A stretch of DNA of 64,000 nucleotides from Aphidius gifuensis (GCF_014905175.1 NC_057793.1:3534001-3598000), one strand, 5' to 3'; numbered from the stretch's first letter, positions 35,301 through 47,090 are shown. A program made the numbers and translations. The notes: generated by a model from the sequence alone, not told the origin.

Positions 35301-38300
35301 CATCTTGTATATTTGGTACACCACCAATATATAATGCACGATTTAAATCTAAACGATGAAATTCACCAATTATTTTACCTTTAACAAGTACACGATCAAC
35401 TGAAAAATTTATATCTTTACGATTTCTTGATATTAATACATCATGCCACATATTGTCATCAAGTAAACTACCAACAGAAAAACTTGTTGTTGTTTTTGAA
35501 CCAAGATCAATATTTAGTAACATACGATTATCACGTAATTGTAAAGCAATAAAATCACCCTGTGTACCACGTGAATACATTAATACACCATCAGCATTAT
35601 TTGTCTTGAAACGAAAACGTATTGAATGATGATAAGTCTCAATTGGTTCACGTAAAAGATCCATTCGTACAAGAGATGTACCATTAAAATTTATCACATC
35701 AGATTCTAAATAAAATTAAATAAATAAATAAATTAGATTTTTTATTATTACAGCTGGTAAATATTTTAATTCACAAAATTTTCTCACCATAATTACATCC
35801 ATAAAGTTCAACCCTCATGGATATTCTGTCTCGCCAGCGTGTCGGATTTATTCTTATCCATTGAGCTATTATAGGCACATCAAAACGATTCAATTTTATT
35901 TTGTCAGCATTTATATTACCTTTGAACATCTGCGAAAAAATACGTTAATAAAATAAACATCAAATTTTCTATTCTACTATTTGAGAAAAGAAAACATAAA
36001 ATTTTTTTCATTTTGTTATAAATTATATTAACACATAGATGAAAAAAAAAAAAAAAGTTATTGTCATGCTATATTGTTAATTTATTTTGTTATTTGTGCA
36101 ATAAAAGCTGAAATATTTTTTTATTATTATTGTGTTTTGATTATTTAAAAAATTTATTTATTAATTATTGCATTTGTAAAATTAAAAATGTATTTTCTAT
36201 GATTTGGTTTTATTTTTTTTGTTGTTTTGTTAATTGTGTTAGTACCTCTTCTACACCATCTTGGCCTTCATAACTTGTCCAGGCTTGTCCATCATCAGAA
36301 TAATCAACAATATATTCAGTTACAAATTCTTGTGTATTTGCTCTGCCACGAGTTGCAATACTACGAATTTCATGTCTCATTCCCAAATCCATTGTGAGAT
36401 GTTGATTGTAAGTATTATCATCAGGTGTCCAAGCACTTTTACCTAAAAGCCCATACCCATGTCCAAGTGTCAAAGTTAGAAAGATAGAAAAAAGTAGAAA
36501 AATAACAACTCAAAGAAATTTTAGTAAAAAAAAGGAAAAAGCAAAACAGGCAAATTGTGCTATAAAAAATTATTAATTAATAAATTATTTCATGCACTTG
36601 TTAAAATAATAATTTCATTATTACATGCATTGTTATTGTGATGATTAATTTTGTTAGTTGTTACTTGATGAATCCAGATGATTTTTTATTGTTATTTTCA
36701 ATTTTTAAATTAATATAGTTTGTTATTATTTTTCTTGTTATTACAGTTGCTTGTCATTGTTGAGATAAATTACCTTTGTGTTGCCCTCTTCTTCTTTGTA
36801 ATCAACATAATCAAGATTATTAGTTCCATAGCTGATGGAATATTCCATAACATATTCTCCATAATTTTCACGACCTTGTGTCGCAATCATTGAAATATTC
36901 ATGACTTGACCCAGGTCTATTATCAAGTACTGATTTTTGTCATTGGTACTTGCTGTCCAAGCTTTTTCGCCTATTTTATAACAACACACACACATGCATA
37001 CAACTCAAACTTAATTTTTCAAATATAACAAAATATATTCAAGTGCAAAAAAATAAATGAAATAATTAATAATAAAAATTTTATCTGCTCGAAGAATTAT
37101 TTAATTTATAATTTAGAAAAAAAAATAGAAAAAAAATAATGGCATACACAAAAAAAAAGAACTAGCTTTAAAATATTTTTATTAAAAAAAAAAAACAAAA
37201 ATACTAATCTAATTTTTATAAATAAATAAATAATTAATTAGATAAAACCCACTGACTAAATTTAATATTTTTTTTTTTTATTTAATAATTTTCTTTACAA
37301 TCATTAATTTGTTTTATAAAAAATTTAATTTATTTCATATGAGATGGTTTTTCCAATTTTCTAAAATAATCATCACAAAATTGTTGATCTTCATTGGAAA
37401 CTGGTACAGCATTTTCCACAAGATGATGAAAATTTAATTCTTCAAATTGACAATTATTTGATAAGCCAGTTGTGTTATTATTATTTTCAGCAGCAAACAC
37501 CAATAATGATCTGAATTAAATATAAAATTTGAAATTAATCTTTGATAATGTTTAATTACAACACTATCAACACAAAGTTTTGAACTCGTATGAAAATCTA
37601 AATTTTGTAAATCAATAACAATTCCAATACCAAGTGCTTTAACATAACTTTCTTTCAATGCCCAATGACGACAAAACATTGAAATTTTTTCAGCATCAGT
37701 TGTACTACTATCACCATTAATTTCAATCCATTCATTTGCTGAAAAATTACTTTTCATAATACGAAAAAATTCAGTCAATGTTTTACCACCACTGTATTCA
37801 AGTTTCATAATATCAATACCAATTTTATTGTCATTCATTTCACCAGCAATAACTGTAAAATTACCTTGATGTGATACATTAAAATTAATTGGTATATTTA
37901 TATTATTTATCAATATTGGTCTATTATTATTATCACGTGATAATTTAATTTCATCATATGGTATTGATGAATATTCATTTATAAATTTTCTCATCATTAG
38001 CCTACCAGCAAGTGATGCTTTGACATCTTTACGAAATACAAATTTATTTAATCTTTGTTTTTCATCATTTTGTATACATGATGATGCTAAAAGTAAATCT
38101 TTTTCATTTGGACACCAATCATGCCAATTGAATGACCATCTAACACTATTTTTTGTCATTTTATTTAATATATATTTAATCATTAGCTATAATTATTATT
38201 GGCTTCTTTATTATTTTCTTTTGATCACTCTTGATTGACATTAATTTTCACCTGAAGCAAACAGATGATCCAAGCTATAATTTTTTTACTTTTTCAAATG

Positions 38301-39252
38301 GATGATTGTTAAAGTCAGTGGGTCATTAATTAAACATTTCAATTATATATTTTAATTAAACGTGGGCTTGATATTTGTTTTATAAATCTCTCACAAAAAT
38401 AAAATAAAAAGATACTTTTAAAATCAAAACATTCAATATAATAAATTCACAACATCGAGCAGATATTAACTACTAAATAAATAATTAAAAATAATTTTAG
38501 CAGGGTTTATAATTGAATAATAATTATTTAAATAAATTAAATATAAATTTTACCATTAAGAACAGCATCTGTTGGTTCTCTGTCTTTCATATATGATGTT
38601 GCTTTCAAATGTGCTCTGTCCAACAATGCATCATTACAATCATAATCATCTAAAAATAATAACAATAATAATTATTATTAAAATATTGATAAATCATAAA
38701 AATAAAAGTATGTCATTATTTATATTGAATAAACAATACAGTAAAATTTATCTAGAACAATGTGTAACCATAGAAATAAATAAACAATATTTTTAATCCA
38801 TAAAAAAATAATGTAAATAAATTATTACAATTAAAATTTATAAATAAATAAATGAGTCATCATTTATTAATCATGTAAAAGTGAGTAAATTAATTATGAC
38901 GCAATGTTTTGAATAGAGAAAAAATTGGGCGTCGTTTTTTATTTACAAATTTAAAGTAAAAAAAAATGGTCGTATTTTGTTTGCATGATTATTATTATAT
39001 AGGATAATAATAATGTAATAATTAATTGTTAGATTAATTATTAAATAATATTTAGAGCCACATCAAGTCACCAAGATGACGGAATGGGCTTGGTCTGTGA
39101 GGAGTCACGCTTGAAATATGTTGCGTATACATCAATTTATATATTGTAATTATTAAACTGGATAAATTGTCATTTTTTTAATACTTACATGCTGTTGTAA
39201 TTGGTACGACAATTGCCGTTAATAAATATCCAATAAAAATGTAGATATTCAT
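32389..39252 (-). CDS. Nrx-IV: Neurexin-IV (contactin-associated protein family)
   Basis: Minus-strand exons: 39,252-39,189 (signal peptide), 38,649-38,554, one of two alternative exons (36,970-36,774 or 36,442-36,246), 35,929-35,788 and the large 35,705-32,389. Either isoform is 1,271 residues (fly about 1,284). Domain order: signal peptide, F5/8-type C discoidin (about 23-165), two laminin G domains, EGF (C-N-P-N-P-C-K-H-D-G-I-C), fibrinogen-like region (about 570-780), laminin G, EGF (C-E-S-N-P-C-L-N-N-G-T-C), laminin G, a TM segment (L-L-G-G-V-L-A-F-I-I-I-A-L-I-I-M-A-I-L) and a short tail. The tail keeps a juxtamembrane R-H-K-G-E-Y band-4.1-binding-type sequence and ends K-K-E-W-F-I, a hydrophobic PDZ ligand. 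In Drosophila it builds septate junctions and mediates neuron-glia adhesion. The second intron hosts the AASDHPPT gene. Confidence 0.95.
36238..36243 (-). promoter_or_regulatory. STAR/HOW-type splicing motif overlapping the exon 3b donor
   Basis: The donor reads GTACTAAC. The ACTAAC core is followed after 5 nt (ACAAT) by TAAC. Protein binding here would directly cover the 5' splice site of exon 3b. The 15-nt unit agrees with the intronic copy at 36,644-36,658 at 13 of 15 positions. Confidence 0.55.
36246..36442 (-). CDS. Nrx-IV: Nrx-IV alternative exon 3b (discoidin segment)
   Basis: Borders are TTTTAG and GTACTAAC. The exon is 197 nt and encodes G-K-S-A-W-T-P-D through G-V-E-E, including H-L-T-M-D-L-G-M-R and S-I-A-T-R-G-R-A-N. 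It is homologous, residue for residue in length, to exon 3a and enters and leaves in the same phases. Its donor overlaps an ACTAAC core followed 5 nt later by TAAC, a STAR-protein type motif. In Drosophila the equivalent exon pair gives neuronal versus glial/epithelial isoforms; which one this corresponds to is not determined. Confidence 0.9.
36653..36658 (-). promoter_or_regulatory. STAR/HOW-type splicing motif in intron 3a-3b
   Basis: ACTAAC on the minus strand is followed after 5 nt (AAAAT) by TAAT, matching the ACUAAY-N(1-20)-UAAY response element of quaking/HOW proteins. It lies about 115 nt downstream of exon 3a. ACTAAC can also act as a branch point, so function is inferred. Confidence 0.5.
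36774..36970 (-). CDS. Nrx-IV: Nrx-IV alternative exon 3a (discoidin segment)
   Basis: Borders are AAATAG and GTAATTTA. The exon is 197 nt and encodes G-E-K-A-W-T-A-S through G-N-T-K, including Y-L-I-I-D-L-G-Q-V and M-I-A-T-Q-G-R-E-N, paralogous to exon 3b. Because 197 is not a multiple of three, use of both or neither exon would break the frame. The intron to 3b is 331 nt. Confidence 0.9.
37330..38183 (-). pseudogene. AASDHPPT-type phosphopantetheinyl transferase with apparent frameshift, nested in Nrx-IV intron
   Basis: The gene lies within Nrx-IV intron 2 on the same strand and has no detectable intron. The enzyme would transfer 4'-phosphopantetheine from CoA to the serine of carrier proteins (fatty acid synthase, mitochondrial ACP, lysine-pathway proteins). 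Sfp-type family marks are intact: V-R-W-S-F, F-V-F-R-K-D-V-K-A-S-L-A-G-R-L-M-M-R-K, F-N-V-S-H-Q-G, the Mg-binding G-I-D-I-M-K, and H-W-A-L-K-E-S-Y-V-K-A-L-G. After D-H-Y-W at about 37,500 the frame runs into non-homologous residues. The next frame restores family-like sequence (F-E-E-L-N-F-H-H-L-V-E-N-A-V-P) down to a TAA at 37,330. No intron of the right phase fits, so one base seems missing. All catalytic motifs precede the break. It could be an assembly error or a true mutation, so 'pseudogene' is provisional. Starts are possible at 38,183 or 38,159. Confidence 0.75.
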
Positions 39253-39638
39253 AGTGACATTTCTTGTAAATATAAATTTTTTAAATTTATTATTGATTAA
39301 TCAAGTCAATTACTATCACTTTTTTATATTTAATAAATAACTTTATGATAAATAATAATATTTATTAAAAAATATAACAACGAAATTGTCAACTCGATTC
39401 ACGAATGACGGTGAATCACAGTGGTGGAGACTGGGAGAGACAGGGAGAGAGCGAATGAACGGCTATCCAATGGGTGGTTTCGTGTCGTCACTGGACAAAT
39501 GGACGCCCTAGAAATTCAACTGCCTGTACTCTACTGGCTGAATTAAAAAAAGCTCCGTAGGTGTCCGTAGGTTTATTTACTAACAATGAGCAAAGTTGGT
39601 CATTGCCGTGTTAATGCCCTCAGTCGGCCATGTTGTGG
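39253..39638. promoter_or_regulatory. Divergent promoter region between Nrx-IV and a plus-strand transcript
   Basis: This spacer of about 390 bases lies between the Nrx-IV start codon and the plus-strand initiator. It is markedly less AT-rich from about 39,400 onward. It contains a CCAAT at about 39,468 and a purine-rich GGGAGAGACAGGGAGAGAG run. It probably includes the Nrx-IV 5' UTR and transcription start. Confidence 0.45.
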
Positions 39639-39674
39639 TCAGTTGTTCATTTGTTTTTCTTGTGTTCGGACGTG
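39639..39674 (+). promoter_or_regulatory. Canonical Inr-DPE core promoter
   Basis: TCAGTT at 39,639-39,644 puts A+1 at 39,641. GGACGTG occupies 39,668-39,674, exactly +28 to +34, a perfect match in sequence and spacing to the Drosophila DPE consensus (A/G)G(A/T)CGTG. There is no TATA box. This strongly predicts a plus-strand transcription start. Confidence 0.65.
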
Positions 39675-40247
39675 AAATTGTGTTAATTCGGAGCAAATAT
39701 TTTTGAGCAAATTTATTGTATATTTTAAAAATTAAATCATGTCAGTGAAAGTGTTTAATAATAAAGTGGAAATATATTTGTGATAATTAATAAAATAATT
39801 GATAATTTATCTGTAAATTATTAAACGTTAACGACGTGTGCCGTTTGCCGGTTTTTACTTTTTAGTTGCCGCGATTTATGAATATTGTTTTGTTTTTTTA
39901 TTGTTTTTAATTGTTTTCGAGTGTTTAATTATTATTTAACTGATATAATCAAGTGTCATTGATTAAAATTAAGTGATTCGACCATGTTAATGACAATTTT
40001 TAGCTCCGAAATTTTAACGACAATTTTTTGTGAAAAAAAATGAAAAAAAAAAAAAATTAATTGGAAGGGGAATTCTGGGAATTGAGTGGGTAACGAAGAT
40101 TTTAAAAGTCAGCCATTTTTATTCTCGGTCGGTATTGTCAATTTCAGTTGTACCTTTTTTTTTTTTAAATATTTTTTTGAATAATTATATCAATGACAAT
40201 TTTCAATGGAAAAATATTTGGATTATATTTTTGCTGTGACATGACTG
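39641..40247 (+). other. Predicted 5' non-coding exon of a plus-strand gene
   Basis: The exon runs from the Inr-DPE start to a strong donor (GACTG then GTGAGTAAAT) at 40,247/40,248. It has many stops and short upstream ATGs, so it is probably 5' UTR. The nearest plus-strand exon I can propose with a plausible start codon is at 63,177-63,276. Nearer exons may exist that I did not recognise. Confidence 0.4.
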
Positions 40248-43200
40248 GTGAGTAAATATTTTTATATAAAATATATTTTAAATTTAAAAATTACTGAAAA
40301 AAACAAACCAAAAATTTTTTTATAATAATTATTATTTAAAAAATAAATTATTTTATTTTTTGCTATTATTCTTTTGTTAATTTTTAACTTGACACAAGTG
40401 ACCCAATTATTTACCCGCAACTTTGGTCTTTTTTTTTGTTTATTTATTTATTTTTTTTGATGTCACACATCAAGTTGTGGGTGGTCGAAGAGTCCTGTCC
40501 CATTAATTTACTTTTATTCTCGTAACTTTTAATTTATTATATTATTAATGTTGATGCGGGTAAAAAAAAAAAAAAAAAAAATGAATAATAAAAAAACAAC
40601 TCAAAATGCAGTACAATTGTGTCACAAAGTAAAATCATCAAAACTTTTCTCTCATCAATAATCCAAGTCTCAAGAGAAACTTAGGGAAAAAAAAATTCAA
40701 GAAGAACAAGAAGAAGAAGAATATATACATTAAAAAAGACTTGAAATACTCGACCCACGATTAATTTATCCGGATGAAACTTTATTTATGATTTCTAAAT
40801 GAGAGTTTTAAAAGATTTCTTTCATTAAATTGCTATTTACAAGTTACAATAATTATTATTGTTCAACATTATTCGCATCATGCTCAAAAAGTTTAAAGAA
40901 CAATTAAATTATTCATTGATATTTTACATTAATAATAAAATAATAAATTAACTAAAAATTATATTTCTATTTATCATTTAAATTATAAAAATTAATTTAA
41001 AAAAAACATCAGTACAGTAATTTATGTGTTTATTACAAACACATGTTTATAAACGGTAGTTTATATGAAATATATTATTCATATAAACTCCGAGTACTCG
41101 ATTGGTTTTGTGTTTATATATACACTAGAGACTTGACGCTATTTTCGTTACCTACGATGAGATTGCAGTGATTCAGATTTCAGGCAGGCCAGACAAAGCA
41201 CAGACAAGGGATGCTGCAAGCGCGCGCGAGAGAAAGAAAGAGAGAGAGAGAGTGTAAGGATTAGGGGGGAAAAAAATAAGAGAGAGAGGGTGAAAATATC
41301 TGTAGATATGTCGTTGGGTTTGTAGATAAAATGAAATTACACAGTGAGTCCGGAACCACCACAGTGTTCACATACATATATATGAATAGATAACTTTAGA
41401 GAGAAAGAGGAGAGACAAAAAGGAGGAAGAGGTGATTCCCTAGCGTCTGTTTCTGGGTTGTCGGGAGACTTGATTTATAACTTCCCGAGGATCGAGGTAT
41501 ATTTTATGTTCATGGAATATACTACTACTACTACTACTCTATATTAGTATGGAAAATAACAGTTTGCTATTTGCCCCTTTGACCAGCTGTTAAATTATTT
41601 TGTTTTTTTTTTTTTTTCATAATAGTTTTTTTTTTTTTTTTTATAACTCTGTCTTGTATAAAACTTATCAGACAGTCAAAGTATATCTTTACTGTATTGT
41701 AAAAGAAGATTTTATAGTCCACCAGGTGCCAATAGTGCAGCCCATATTTTTATGCGAATTTCGAAATAATAATATTTAAGTATGACCCTTGGATATATAT
41801 TTAAGCTGTTTCTATATGCAAGATAATATAAATTTGACCTATGAATTATATAAAAAGGATCTTGAACCCTAATAATTAACTTGTAAAAAAAATAATAATA
41901 TAAATTTCATCGATATTAGATTTAAATTTGATATTATGCTTCAGCAAAGTAATATTAAATACCGAAAATCCTCTCATTATATTTATTATCATCCTATTTT
42001 ATATATCAACTTAACACTGTTAAATATTAGTTTTTATAATATTTTAAAAATGTTTAAATATACAACGTGGGATATTATTTATTCAAGCTTAGTTGTGATG
42101 TTATTATTATCATTATCTATTCAATGAACCAACCTCAGTGTCAAATGGTATTCAGGTATCAAGCCAGAGTCAATTGTTTTATTTGTGAAACATGATATAA
42201 ATACCAGCTTAAATTTTGTTGTTGGCAATGGCCTGTATTTCAGATATCAAATTGATTCTTTGATACAAATATTACTTAAGATGCAGAGGAAGAGTGCTGC
42301 AATGTGCAGAGGATATTGAGGATTTAGTTGGCGTTGTTGTTGTTGTTGTTGTTCAGACATTTTCTTGGCTCAATACCCATTGACACTTGATAGATACTTA
42401 AAATCCATTCGGCCAAAAAACAATTCAATTGTGGTTTTAAAATGATGATATTGTATATTATACGATAAAACATATTTGTGTAGAAAATTTTTCTATTATT
42501 ATAACGGAAATCGATATACTTTTTTTGATATAAAAAATCATAAATACAAAAATATCTTACTTTGAGATGAGATAAGTTGATTTTCGCTATGAAAATAATA
42601 TTTTAGATAGAGGAAAAAAAAAATTGAATGGTATATCGAAAAAAAGGATAATCGAATCATTTTACTTTCATGCTAACCTCTGCTTTTAAAATTGCTTTTT
42701 ATTTTTGTACCCCTTGTTTTTTTGTTTTTTTTTTTTCGTACATGTCACAAGGGAATTAAAACACCTTTTTCTTTATCGCTTTTTTTTTGATAAAAAGCAA
42801 AGAAATCTCTCGTGGCACTGTTTGAGAAGACAAAAAAATAAAAAACCCAAATCTTTAAAAGAAAAGTTGATCTTGATTTATACGAATGTTCCATAAAACT
42901 ATCCACTTTTCACACCTTTGCTAACCCCAGATACTTTTTTTTTTTTCATTGTAAGTTTTTGCATCAGCTATCATTTTGATTTAGAGATTTAAATTCATCT
43001 TTCTTTTCATATCGCAAATTGTATCTGCTGTAAACAATAAAAGTGATATTGAAAGTTTTCACTAAAGTCTATATATAACTGCAAGAAAAAAAAAAATATT
43101 TTTAGATAAGATTTATCTGAGTATCAAATAATATTTTAGATTGGATTTACTATATATATTTCTTGAATTTTCCACGCATTTCTCATAAATATTTTTCCAA

Positions 43201-46200
43201 CAGCAAGACAACATAGCTCTTTTATTATTTCAAAATTTTTTATTTTTTTTATTTTAACTTTGTTGTTGTATATTTCATTCCCACGCTCTTGTTGTTCAAC
43301 TTGTGAGGTCATCTTGAAAAAAGCTACATTATCACACAAAAAAAAAAAAATAAAAAAATGAATTTCATATCGATAAAATATATTAATACTTGGGGTTGAA
43401 AAATATAAATATCTTTTGATAAAAAAAAACTTGGCTATTATTTAAATAATTTATTTGAATTATTCGTGACTAATTGTTTATGATGATAAAAAAAAAAAAA
43501 ATAAGATAAATACATTTTTTATTTAATTTCAATTGGTACAATCTTGTGTACATAAGTGGTATCATTAAAAGATCATTAACACTGACTGGACAGGTGAATA
43601 AAATTTGAACAAGCTGTAAGATGTAATGAGGTTTAGTTGCACAATTAATCATATTGAATTAATGATGCAGCTTGATCATCATCAATTGATGAAGTACAAA
43701 GCTTAATGCACAACTAGGTTACCATTAATTATTTCAAGTAAATTTCTATTTTAATCCTGCAACGACTATAAGAACAATTAGCCAAATGACATTATTATTA
43801 TTTTTTTGTTTGTTTTAATTGAATTGCAATAAGTACTCGAGATGATTTAACAAGAAAAAAAAAAAAATCTTGTAATTGTTTTCTTGAAAAAAGAAAAAAC
43901 TCTATTGATTGTTGACAATTTTGAAAATTAAAAATAGATAATTTTAATTTTATAAATATAACGTAAAAGTTTGAAATATATTTTATAATTATTTATAAAA
44001 TATTTATCAAACTTGAATCTTGATAAAGGTCATCAAAATATTATCGACTAGTGTATTTTAATTTTACACATATGATAAAAGAAAAAATTAAAAAACCCTC
44101 AATATTTTATTTATATATTTATTTTTGTAATATCGGTTTTATTATTTTTCATTTACAATTTATTTTTTGCAAACGTGTAATTTTATATTTATACAATAAA
44201 ATAAATAAATTTTGCATGTATAACATAGACGTTGAAATATAATTGTAAATTGTAATACGAATGAATTAGTATATCCAATGTTTACGAGTTGTGACAATTG
44301 TATTATTGTCATCCATATACGATGATTAAATTACACCGTGAATGATTTTATAATTTACATAAAATTATTATCCAAATTTCGAAATTTTTCAATCCGTCTC
44401 TCCATAAACGTAAATTACATAATTAATAAAATTAATAAAACTCTTCTATTGTTTATTTATCTCATAGAAATAATTTTTCTTTTCTTTCAAATAAAATTTC
44501 CTAATTATAAATTTTATTAATTAACCAATTAAATTTATTTAATAATAAATAAACTCTGCTTAATTAAACCATAATGAAAAGAAAGTAAAAAAAAAAATAA
44601 ACATTTTATCTTTAACCTACATTTAAAAATAAATTATTTTTCATCTAAATTTTTAATAACCAACAAATAAAATAATAAAACGTTCATATTTTTTTTTTTC
44701 TATTTAAAAATTCATTATATAAAAAAATAATTTAAAATATTTTTAAACATTCATTTGGAAGCTTGTTTTCCGGTGATAAACAAATTTTCATATCGACCAA
44801 TTATAGTGTGAAAATACTTTTAAAACAAGAGACACAATTGCTTTTCTCATTATTATTTTTTTACTTTTTTTTTTTAATACCCGAACGAGCATCCAGGCTT
44901 GATATTCAATTTATCTTGAGCACATTATGTACAGAGCTCTTCACAAATACATAGGTGCACCTATTATATATAGCCATGTGATCGTACCGCAAATTTATTG
45001 CCGGAATTTAACAAACTTAATTGCAAGTTAATTTGAAAACACTCTTAAATTTTTTTTACGTATATCATAAAAATAAAAAAAAAAAAAAAACTAAAATATA
45101 AATCATGTTATCTATCCAAATGTTCATTTATTTTATCAAAAATTAATTTTTAAATGCCAGTGTTTTTGATATAGTCGTAGAATTTTTTTTCAAGTGTCGG
45201 CTTGTTTTTTTCTCAATGTCTTTCTGTTGGTTTTTTTATCTTTTTTTTTTTTAAAAAAAAGATATAGACTATTGAAGTATACTCGTAATGTGAAAAATCG
45301 TTTATGGTCACAGAATTTTTTTTCCCTTAAAATATTGTCAGGTACTTGAAGCAAGCTGGCAAGCTGCTAAAGTAGACAAGTCCATCGTAACTTTTCGTAT
45401 AGCATTTTTTATATATGTATATAGAATTTATAAACGAAAGCATTGTATTTTTGTGGCTGAAGTAAATTGTTTGTTTGCTTTCATTCCTTGGCACTTTCAT
45501 GGTATTTCAAATATTTTTAATATATATTATATATTTATTTTATTTCAAGTAGCTTTTCCTTGAGCGAAATGTCTTTAAAGAATAAAAAAAATTCTCAATT
45601 GTGATGTATACATATTTACCTGTAAGGCAAATCTCAAAAACATTATTTAAAAAGAATTTGAAATACACGCTTTTACGATTATTGTAGTTTTTTTTATTTT
45701 TTTCGTCACAAAACTATAGGGAAATGAAAAATGTAAAACAAATATATAAATAAAAAAAAATTTGAATGCCCTAAAGGATTTTGTATAAATGTCATCTCTC
45801 TTTTCTATTCTCATTTATTTTTTATGATTTTTTTTTTTTAACAGAGATTCAAATCTTTTGTTTTCCGCATGCTTTAGTTTTAGTAGTACAACATCTAGTC
45901 GTCGTTATTACTTTGTTTAATAAACAACAAAAAAACAATGTGTTGATATAGTTTATTTAAAAAAAAAAATAATGCTTTTTTGGGATAACGATAATTATGA
46001 AAAATCATTTGAAGTTTATTTGCAATAAATTTCATGAGTAAAATACTTATTGAGTTATTTTATTTTTTATGGTATTAAATTGTCAAAATGGTAGGTCAAT
46101 TATTTAAAAATGTCAATAACAGAGAGTCAATCTCGTTGGTTTGAGGTGTGTTGTACCAGTTTTCCATTGTCCATGAAACACTCGCGTTCGTTTACGATTG

Positions 46201-46541
46201 CTGACTCGGCTGTTACTTTTTTTTTTTTAATTTAATTTTTTTTTTTATATTGTCTGGCACTTTTTCACACTTCACAACGTTCACGAGTCTATTGCTTTGT
46301 CCCCAGAGAGAATGGGAGAGATTCGATAGTAGTTGTCTTCTCAAATTGTTCTTTTTTGTTATTTTATTTTTTGATAAAGTGATAGAGCAATTATTTATCG
46401 GTATAAAACTTTATACCCGCAAGTTTTTTTCAGACCTTATCAAAAACTCTAAGCATCGTTAAATAAACTTGAATGTATTTATTTATTATTATTATTTTAC
46501 TTTTTTTTTTACATTTATTTTGTCAAACCTTGACAAAGAAA
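40248..46541. other. AT-rich interval, possible long first intron
   Basis: No exon is supported. Notable are a purine-rich island with GAGAGA runs at about 41,220-41,460, a (TAC)n/(ACT)n run at about 41,519-41,538 and a (TTG)n run at about 42,330-42,351. The rest is A/T homopolymer-rich. Confidence 0.45.
46534..46541 (+). repeat. Target-site duplication, left copy
   Basis: CAAAGAAA immediately precedes the transposon end and recurs exactly at 47,204-47,211. Confidence 0.8.
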
Positions 46542-46620
46542 TAGTGATGCCGCGAGACGAGACGAGACGAGAGTCAGCCCTCTCTCGTCTCGTCTCGACT
46601 TTAAAAGATCGTCTCTCGTC

Positions 46621-46715
46621 TCGTCTCGTCTCTCGTGACGAGAGAAAATTTGTCTCTCGTCTCGAATATTCTCGTCTCTCGTCAGCTATCTCTCGTCTCG
46701 TCTCGACTTCTCTCG
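46621..46715 (+). repeat. Subterminal direct repeat, left copy
   Basis: This is a 95-bp TCTCG-rich block inside the hAT element. It aligns without gaps to 47,091-47,185 at a constant offset of 470, with 87 of 95 positions identical by hand count. Confidence 0.8.
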
Positions 46716-47090
46716 GTCAACAATTTATTTTTGGTAGTTTTATTTACAATATAAACAATAGATTCATTACTTTGATTTTATTATATTTTTTTTTTTTTAA
46801 TTTTTAATATGCTTAGATATCGTTCGATTATTCCGGTAATTTTTGTGCGAAAAACAAATATAGTATGGAGAATAGATATGTTCATATATAAGAAGCAAAA
46901 ATAATATTATAATCAATATATTGATGAAAATTTATTATATAATAGAAAAAAGAATTATAAAAGCGTCTCAAAGAAATGTATTATCATATAAGTAGATTGA
47001 AAATATATAAAAATCAAAAAAAAATAAAAACATGAACTAAAATATTTATCTCTCGACTTTTCTCTTGCATATCGACATTGGTGTCTCGTC

